Shown here piece by piece: positions 1-6,322 of a stretch of DNA of 6,322 bases. This stretch comes from Burkholderiales bacterium. Lineage in GTDB: Bacteria; Pseudomonadota; Gammaproteobacteria; Burkholderiales; Burkholderiaceae. Location of the stretch: contig CAHJWV010000144.1 of the NCBI GenBank assembly GCA_903643055.1, positions 1 to 6,322 of the forward strand, in the 5' to 3' direction. The translations under genes and the position numbers were made by a program. Under the pieces are notes generated by a model. That model searched no databases, was not told where the DNA came from, and saw only the letters and a program-made list of their open reading frames with translations. Within the stretch, counting starts at the first letter, position 1, and every line of letters begins with the position of its first letter.

Positions 1-21
1 GCGCGTGCCGATGCTGCAGTG

Positions 22-423
22 ATGGTCACCTCGATCTCGGCTGTTGTTTCCGGCGCCGCCGCTGCACCCGCATCGGCAGGGTCCGGGCTCGATGCCGAGT
101 TGGCCAAATGCCAGGGGCAGCTGTCGGACTGGGTGCATTGCCCCTCCGGCAAGACGACCGAGGGCAAGACCAAGATCGCTGAAATCGAATCGCGTCTGGA
201 GGGCATCAAGGCGCGCATCGCCAGACGAGACAAGGCCGCCGAGCCGGCCACCGATGCGGTGGGCAAGGTGGACGATCCCAACCCGGCGGGGCGGCTTGCA
301 CCGACCCGCATCGAAGCCGCGGCCGCCGCCACAGACACTCGCCAAGAGTTAATGGCGCGTTCAAGCTCACTGAGCGGCCCGGTGCTGAACAGCCTGGGCG
401 GCTACCTCGATGTCTATGCCTGA
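22..423 (+). CDS. Small Ala-rich hypothetical protein with short coiled coil (FlxA-like appearance)
   Basis: This is a protein of about 133 residues, or the end of a longer one, with no function I can assign. After an Ala/Ser/Gly-rich start, residues 24-70 look like a short amphipathic helix pair, interrupted by a motif with two cysteines ten residues apart (about 30 and 40) and the stretch CPSGKTTEGKTKI. The middle (70-105) is charged and Ala/Pro-rich, and the protein ends in GGYLDVYA. From memory, short Burkholderiales hypothetical proteins resembling the FlxA-like family share the layout of helix, W-x-x-C, K-T-x-E-G-K and a hydrophobic LDVYA-like tail; this could not be checked here. The start is unsure: ATG at 22 gives the MVTSIS-type beginning, GTG at 19 is adjacent, and the frame stays open to base 1. 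I see no Shine-Dalgarno sequence before either codon. The N-terminus lacks the positive charges of a normal signal peptide, so I infer a cytoplasmic protein. Confidence 0.6.
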   Translation: MVTSISAVVSGAAAAPASAGSGLDAELAKCQGQLSDWVHCPSGKTTEGKTKIAEIESRLEGIKARIARRDKAAEPATDAVGKVDDPNPAGRLAPTRIEAAAAATDTRQELMARSSSLSGPVLNSLGGYLDVYA

Positions 424-441
424 CTGGGTTGGCGCCGTGTG

Positions 442-460
442 GCTGCTCGCGGCTATTTTT
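442..460 (+). terminator. Weak possible terminator between convergent genes
   Basis: A short GCTG/CGGC stem (442-445 with 450-453, one G-T pair, four-base loop) is followed by TATTTTT at 454-460. This would suit the end of the left-edge gene. The stem is short and overlaps the 3' end of gabD, so it is only suggestive. Confidence 0.25.
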
Positions 461-1925
461 GAATGTCTCCCAGGCAGAGGTATTTGATCTCGACGTAATC
501 CTCGATGCCGTAGCGCGAGCCTTCGCGGCCGAGGCCCGATTGCTTGACGCCGCCGAAGGGCACTTCAGCGGTAGAGATCAAACCGGTGTTGACACCGACC
601 ATGCCCGACTCCAGCCCTTCGCCGACGCGAAAGATGCGGCCCACATCGCGGCTGTAGAAGTAGGCGGCGAGGCCGAACTCGGTGGCATTGGCCATCGCGA
701 TGGCTTCTTCCTCGGTCTTGAAGCGGAACACTGGCGCCACCGGGCCGAAGGTTTCTTCGCGAGCACACAGCATCTCGCTGGTGGCTTCGGTCAGCACGGT
801 CGGTTCATAGAAGTGGTTGCCGATCTTCTTGCCACCGGTCAGCAGCTTGGCGCCTTTGTCTAACGCATCGGCCACGTGCCGCTCGATCTTCTTGATCGCG
901 TTGTCATCGATCATCGGGCCTTGCGTGATGCCGGCCTCGAAGCCGTTGCCGACCTTGATCGCCTTGACCTTCAGGGCCAGTTTCTCGACGAAGCGCTCAT
1001 AGACGCTGTCTTGCACATAGAGCCGGTTCGCGCAGACGCAGGTTTGGCCGGCATTGCGGTATTTGCTGGCCAGCGCGCCATCGACGGCGCTGTCGAGGTC
1101 GGCATCGTCGAACACGATGAACGGCGCGTTGCCACCGAGTTCGAGCGACAGCTTCTTGATCGTCGGCGCGCACTGGGCCGCGAGGATGCGGCCGACTTCG
1201 GTCGAGCCGGTGAAGGACAGATGGCGCACGATTTCGCTCTCGCACAACACCTTGCCGATCTCGGTCGATTTCGCGGCGGTGATGATGTTGAGCACACCCG
1301 CTGGCAGCCCGGCGCGCTGGCCGAGCTCGGCGATCGCCAGCGCCGACAGTGGCGTTTGCCCTGCGGGCTTGACGACGACCGGGCAACCCGCGGCCAGCGC
1401 CGGGCCGACCTTGCGCGTGATCATCGCGATCGGAAAGTTCCACGGCGTGATGGCTGCGCACACGCCCATCGGCTGCTTGATGACGAGGTAGCGCTTGTTG
1501 TTGTCGGTGGTCGGAATCGTTTCGCCATACACGCGCTTGCCTTCTTCGGCAAACCACTCGATGAAACTCGCGCCATAGGCCACTTCGCCCTTGGCTTCGG
1601 CGAGCGGCTTGCCTTGCTCGGCGGTCATGATGCGCGCGAGGTCGTCGGCGTTGTCCAGCATCAGCTGGAACCACTTCATCAGGATCGCACTGCGCTCCTT
1701 GGCGGTCTTGGCGCGCCAGGCGGGCCAGGCGTTTTGGGCAGCCTGCAGCGCGGCCTGCGTTTCATCGACACCGAGATCGGCCACATCGACCAGCTTCAGC
1801 CCGGTGGCCGGGTCGAACACATCGAAGAGGGCCGGGCCCTGGACCCATTCGCCATTCAGCAGCGCGTTGGTCTTCAGCAGGCGCGGGTCTTTGAGCGCCG
1901 AAAGCGGTGATGTTTTGATGTCCAT
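453..1925 (-). CDS. gabD: Succinate-semialdehyde dehydrogenase (NAD(P)+), GabD
   Basis: This cytoplasmic enzyme oxidises succinate semialdehyde to succinate with NAD(P)+, the last step of the GABA shunt, feeding the TCA cycle. The 490-residue protein is a full-length aldehyde dehydrogenase, close to the 482 residues of E. coli GabD. The N-terminal nucleotide-binding part contains PWNF (Asn163, oxyanion hole), Lys186 in VVVKPAGQTP, and the FTGSTEVG loop (238-245). The general-base Glu262 is in LELGGN, and the catalytic Cys296 in NAGQTCVCANR, with the second Cys298 typical of SSADH. The C-terminal PFGGVKQSGLGREGS...EDYVEIKY closely follows GabD. The start is supported by AGGAG seven bases upstream. 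It lies downstream of gabT on the same strand, which fits a gabT-gabD unit. The same family also includes glutarate-semialdehyde dehydrogenases (DavD/GabD), so activity on the C5 semialdehyde is possible. No truncation or missing catalytic residue is seen. Confidence 0.96.
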   Translation of the reverse strand: MDIKTSPLSALKDPRLLKTNALLNGEWVQGPALFDVFDPATGLKLVDVADLGVDETQAALQAAQNAWPAWRAKTAKERSAILMKWFQLMLDNADDLARIMTAEQGKPLAEAKGEVAYGASFIEWFAEEGKRVYGETIPTTDNNKRYLVIKQPMGVCAAITPWNFPIAMITRKVGPALAAGCPVVVKPAGQTPLSALAIAELGQRAGLPAGVLNIITAAKSTEIGKVLCESEIVRHLSFTGSTEVGRILAAQCAPTIKKLSLELGGNAPFIVFDDADLDSAVDGALASKYRNAGQTCVCANRLYVQDSVYERFVEKLALKVKAIKVGNGFEAGITQGPMIDDNAIKKIERHVADALDKGAKLLTGGKKIGNHFYEPTVLTEATSEMLCAREETFGPVAPVFRFKTEEEAIAMANATEFGLAAYFYSRDVGRIFRVGEGLESGMVGVNTGLISTAEVPFGGVKQSGLGREGSRYGIEDYVEIKYLCLGDIQK

Positions 1926-1932
1926 GAGATGT

Positions 1933-1937
1933 CTCCT
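1933..1937 (-). promoter_or_regulatory. Ribosome binding site of gabD
   Basis: On the minus strand AGGAG lies seven bases before the ATG at 1925. This fixes the gabD start at MDIKTS. Confidence 0.8.
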
Positions 1938-2080
1938 GAGGCGATGCGTCGAATTTACTGCGTCACAGGAAGCCGGGTCGGCAAGGCGGGTTCAGCGCTG
2001 CTGTGTCGGCGTTCGGTGCGCGCGAACCATTCGCCTACCTGCACGCGGCATCCGGATACCGCAGAGGGTTCACCATTCAG

Positions 2081-2108
2081 CCGCTACCGCTTACTTGTTA
2101 TCGCTTAC
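2081..2108 (-). repeat. Degenerate heptad repeat in the gabT-gabD gap
   Basis: Read on the minus strand, this stretch is GTAAGCG, ATAACAA, GTAAGCG, GTAGCGG, four consecutive 7-base units. The first and third are identical (2102-2108 and 2088-2094, spaced 14 bases start to start) and the fourth is close. It begins 23 bases after the gabT stop and lies about 155 bases before gabD. It could be a binding site for a regulator acting on gabD, or chance. The rest of the 206-base gap (1926-2131) holds a small CAGCGCTG palindrome at 1993-2000 and a GTTCG/CGAAC pair (2011-2015 with 2023-2027). I see no convincing promoter and no gene in it. Confidence 0.4.
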
Positions 2109-2131
2109 CCGGCCGCCGCTCACTGACCCAG

Positions 2132-3445
2132 TTAACGCTGCGCGGCAAAGCTGTCGGCCAGGATCTGCAAGCCTTCGTCAACGAGTGCATCGCTGGCCGT
2201 CAAAGGCACCAGCACGCGGATCACGTTGCCGTGGACGCCGCACGACAGCAGGATCAGCCCGCGGCGTGCGGCTTCATGGACCACCCGCTGGGTGAGTTCG
2301 GCATCGGGCTGCGCGAGGTCACCGCCCTTGAACAGCTCGATCGCAACCATTGCGCCCAAGCCGCGCACATCGCGCACTTCAGGTACTTGCGTTGCGATGC
2401 GGCGCAGCCCGTTGGTCAGGCGCTCGCCCATCGCCTTGCTGCGCTCCAGCAGCTTCTCTTGCTCGAACACTTTCAGCACTGCGAGGGCGGCGGCGCAGCC
2501 GATCGGCGAGCCGGCGTAGGTACCGCCCAGCCCGCCCGCGGCCGGCGCATCCATCACCTCGGCGCGGCCAATGACCCCCGCGATCGGGAAGCCACCGGCC
2601 AATGACTTGGCGGTGGTGATCAGATCGGGCGCGACCGGCCATTGTTCGCTGGCGAACCACGTACCGCAGCGGCCGGCGCCGGTCTGCACTTCATCGGCAA
2701 TCAACAAAATGCCGTGCTGATCGGCCAGCGCCTTCAGCGCGCTGATGAACTCGGGCGGCGCGACATAGAAGCCGCCTTCGCCCTGCACCGGCTCGATGAT
2801 GAAGGCCGCGACGCGTCGGGCCTCGATGTCGTTCTTGAAGATCGTCTCGACCGAGTGCAGCGCATCGGCGACCGACACGCCATGCAAGGGGTTCGGGAAG
2901 AGGGCGTGGAACACCTCGGCCGGGAACGGGCCGAAGCCCAGCTTGTACGGTGCGACCTTGCCGGTCAGCCCGAGCGTCAGCAGCGTGCGGCCGTGGTAGC
3001 CGCCGGTGAAGGCGATGACGCCCGCGCGGCCGGTGTGCGAACGGGCGATCTTCACGGCGTTCTCGACCGCCTCCGCGCCGGTGCTGAGGAAGAACGTTTT
3101 CTTCGCGAAGTCGCCCGGCGCGAGTGCGTTCAAGCGTTCGGCCAGCTCGACATAAGGCTCGTAGGCCAGCACCTGGAAGCAGGTGTGGGTGTAGAGATCG
3201 AGCTGGGCCTTGACCGCGGCCATCACCTCAGGGTGGCGATGGCCGGTGTTGAGCACCGCGATGCCGCCGGCGAAGTCGATGTAACGCCGGCCTTCGACGT
3301 CCCAGACTTCGGCGTTCTCGCCGCGCTCGATGAAGATCTCATGCGCCTGGCCCACGCCGCGCGGCACGGCCGCATGGCGGCGTGCCATCAGGGTGGCGTT
3401 GGTCTGCGGGGCGTTCGAGCTGAGAGGTGGGTTGTCGCGCTTCAT
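2132..3445 (-). CDS. gabT: 4-aminobutyrate aminotransferase (GABA transaminase), GabT
   Basis: This PLP-dependent class III aminotransferase transfers the amino group of GABA to 2-oxoglutarate, giving succinate semialdehyde and glutamate in the cytoplasm. The protein has 437 residues against 426 in E. coli, with most of the excess at the N-terminus. Residues known from the E. coli enzyme are all present at a constant shift of 12: Ile62, Arg153 (YHGRT), Glu223 (EPVQGEGG), Asp251 and Gln254 (IADEVQTG), the PLP-binding Lys280 (TTAKSLAGGFP) and Arg410 (NVIRVLVPLT). The phosphate-binding STGAEA lies at 121-126. The ATG at 3445 is preceded by TGGAG seven bases away; Met20 is a possible later start, but that region has no comparable site noted. 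It is the first gene of a probable gabT-gabD unit, divergent from alaS. The family also acts on 5-aminovalerate (DavT), so lysine catabolism is an alternative role. No defect is seen. Confidence 0.96.
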   Translation of the reverse strand: MKRDNPPLSSNAPQTNATLMARRHAAVPRGVGQAHEIFIERGENAEVWDVEGRRYIDFAGGIAVLNTGHRHPEVMAAVKAQLDLYTHTCFQVLAYEPYVELAERLNALAPGDFAKKTFFLSTGAEAVENAVKIARSHTGRAGVIAFTGGYHGRTLLTLGLTGKVAPYKLGFGPFPAEVFHALFPNPLHGVSVADALHSVETIFKNDIEARRVAAFIIEPVQGEGGFYVAPPEFISALKALADQHGILLIADEVQTGAGRCGTWFASEQWPVAPDLITTAKSLAGGFPIAGVIGRAEVMDAPAAGGLGGTYAGSPIGCAAALAVLKVFEQEKLLERSKAMGERLTNGLRRIATQVPEVRDVRGLGAMVAIELFKGGDLAQPDAELTQRVVHEAARRGLILLSCGVHGNVIRVLVPLTASDALVDEGLQILADSFAAQR

Positions 3446-3452
3446 GGACGAT

Positions 3453-3457
3453 CTCCA
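3453..3457 (-). promoter_or_regulatory. Ribosome binding site of gabT
   Basis: TGGAG on the minus strand sits seven bases before the ATG at 3445, supporting the longer gabT start. Confidence 0.75.
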
Positions 3458-3492
3458 GAATGATCCGAGGGCCTGACTTTAGGGGCGGCTGG

Positions 3493-3581
3493 CGAGGTTT
3501 GCCTCGGGTGCGCGGAAGAAGCCTTTGAAACTCGCACCGGCCGCATGACCCATCGCCTTTGGCGCGGCGTCTCGCGCAAGG
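3493..3581. promoter_or_regulatory. Cluster of inverted repeats in the divergent gabT/alaS control region
   Basis: Three imperfect or short inverted repeats lie between the two divergent genes: CGAGG/CCTCG around TTTG (3493-3506), about 48 bases before gabT; GGTGCG/CGCACC (3507-3512 with 3533-3538) with a 20-base centre; and CCTT-GCGCG/CGCGC-AAGG (3556-3566 with 3573-3581) with a two-base bulge. They could be operator sites for gabT. I could not find a good -10/-35 pair for gabT on the minus strand. In such GC-rich DNA short stems also arise by chance. Confidence 0.3.
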
Positions 3582-3602
3582 CACGACGGCGTGAAACCGG
3601 GT

Positions 3603-3632
3603 GGCCGCACTTCGAGGCGCGCTTCCTATAAT
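3603..3632 (+). promoter_or_regulatory. Probable sigma-70 promoter of alaS
   Basis: A perfect TATAAT (3627-3632) lies 68 bases before the alaS start in otherwise GC-rich DNA. No good -35 box is present at 16-18 bases spacing; the region around 3603-3609 is the expected place but matches TTGACA poorly. Transcription would start near 3639, giving a leader of about 60 bases. The lack of a -35 suggests dependence on an activator or other contacts, but this is inference. Confidence 0.6.
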
Positions 3633-3635
3633 CGA

Positions 3636-3672
3636 GGGCTCCGCTGAACCCAGCCCATGCGCGTTCGCGTGC
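3636..3672 (+). promoter_or_regulatory. Inverted repeats at the alaS transcription start and leader
   Basis: GGGCT (3636-3640) and AGCCC (3652-3656) form an inverted repeat with an 11-base centre, overlapping the predicted transcription start. It is followed by GCGCG-TTCG-CGTGC (3659-3672), a five-pair stem (one G-U pair) with a UUCG loop in RNA. The first could act as a DNA palindrome or RNA hairpin; E. coli AlaRS is known to repress its own transcription by binding a palindrome at its start site. A matching role here is inferred only from position. Confidence 0.35.
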
Positions 3673-3700
3673 CTGCATCGGCATCACAGAAAGAACCCGG

Positions 3701-3704
<4 letters not shown>
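3657..3704 (+). CDS. Possible 15-codon leader peptide overlapping the alaS start
   Basis: An ATG at 3657 opens a 15-codon frame reading [15 protein letters not shown], whose TGA at 3702-3704 overlaps the alaS ATG (3701-3703) as ATGA. This is the classic arrangement for translational coupling and might help alaS, whose own Shine-Dalgarno is weak. Against it, no ribosome binding site precedes the ATG, part of the frame lies in a hairpin, and only two of the codons are Ala. Translation is unproven. Confidence 0.2.
3688..3693 (+). promoter_or_regulatory. Weak ribosome binding site of alaS
   Basis: AGAAAG lies seven bases before the ATG at 3701. It is purine-rich but a poor match to AGGAGG, unlike the good sites before gabT and gabD. 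The start is fixed instead by the protein, which begins [14 protein letters not shown] as in other AlaRS. Confidence 0.5.

Positions 3705-6322
<2,618 letters not shown>

Noticed and set aside
429..863. A 144-codon plus-strand frame just after the left-edge gene
   Set aside because: It lies almost wholly opposite the 3' end of gabD and shows no family features, so it was not annotated as a gene.
876..1910. A 344-codon plus-strand frame opposite gabD
   Set aside because: Shadow of gabD: composition dominated by Arg, Asp, Gly and Ala, no domain, and the minus-strand frame encodes a clear GabD with catalytic residues.
1929..2126. A 65-codon plus-strand frame filling the gabT-gabD gap
   Set aside because: No ribosome binding site, no recognisable motif, and Arg/Ser/Ala-rich composition typical of chance frames in GC-rich DNA.
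2642..3463. A 273-codon plus-strand frame opposite gabT
   Set aside because: Antisense shadow of gabT with no recognisable motif; GabT is certain on the other strand.
3490..3502. A sigma-54-like TGGC...TTGC element on the plus strand
   Set aside because: Only five bases separate TGGC and TTGC instead of about seven, so the GG to GC spacing is two bases short. It also points towards alaS, which has a sigma-70 type -10 element.

Overview
The window is GC-rich, ordinary chromosomal DNA from what looks like a betaproteobacterium of the order Burkholderiales. That placement rests on codon preference, the residue pattern of the alanyl-tRNA synthetase, and the small hypothetical gene at the left edge; it is inference, not a database result. 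I see no mobile element, CRISPR array, rRNA or tRNA gene, prophage gene or defence gene.

Layout. Bases 1-423 (+ strand) hold the end, or nearly all, of a small Ala-rich hypothetical protein with a short coiled-coil segment. It converges, 29 bases apart, on gabD (453-1925, - strand), an NAD(P)-dependent succinate-semialdehyde dehydrogenase. A 206-base gap holding a short degenerate heptad repeat separates gabD from gabT (2132-3445, - strand), a PLP-dependent 4-aminobutyrate aminotransferase. A 255-base divergent region (3446-3700) carries several imperfect inverted repeats and a perfect TATAAT element facing right. From 3701 to the right edge runs alaS (+ strand), alanyl-tRNA synthetase. It is open for all 874 codons seen and lacks only its last few codons.

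How the genes work together. GabT and GabD are consecutive steps of the GABA shunt: GabT converts GABA plus 2-oxoglutarate to succinate semialdehyde plus glutamate, and GabD oxidises the semialdehyde to succinate. They lie in the order gabT then gabD on one strand and are probably co-transcribed, though the gap is wide enough for a second promoter. No GABA permease or GabR/MocR-type regulator lies in the window. alaS is a housekeeping translation gene, unrelated in pathway, sharing only the divergent promoter region.

I found no new biological system. The observations most worth a second look are regulatory: an inverted repeat across the predicted alaS transcription start, reminiscent of AlaRS autorepression in E. 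coli; a 15-codon leader reading frame whose stop overlaps the alaS start codon as ATGA; and the 7-base repeats in the gabT-gabD gap.
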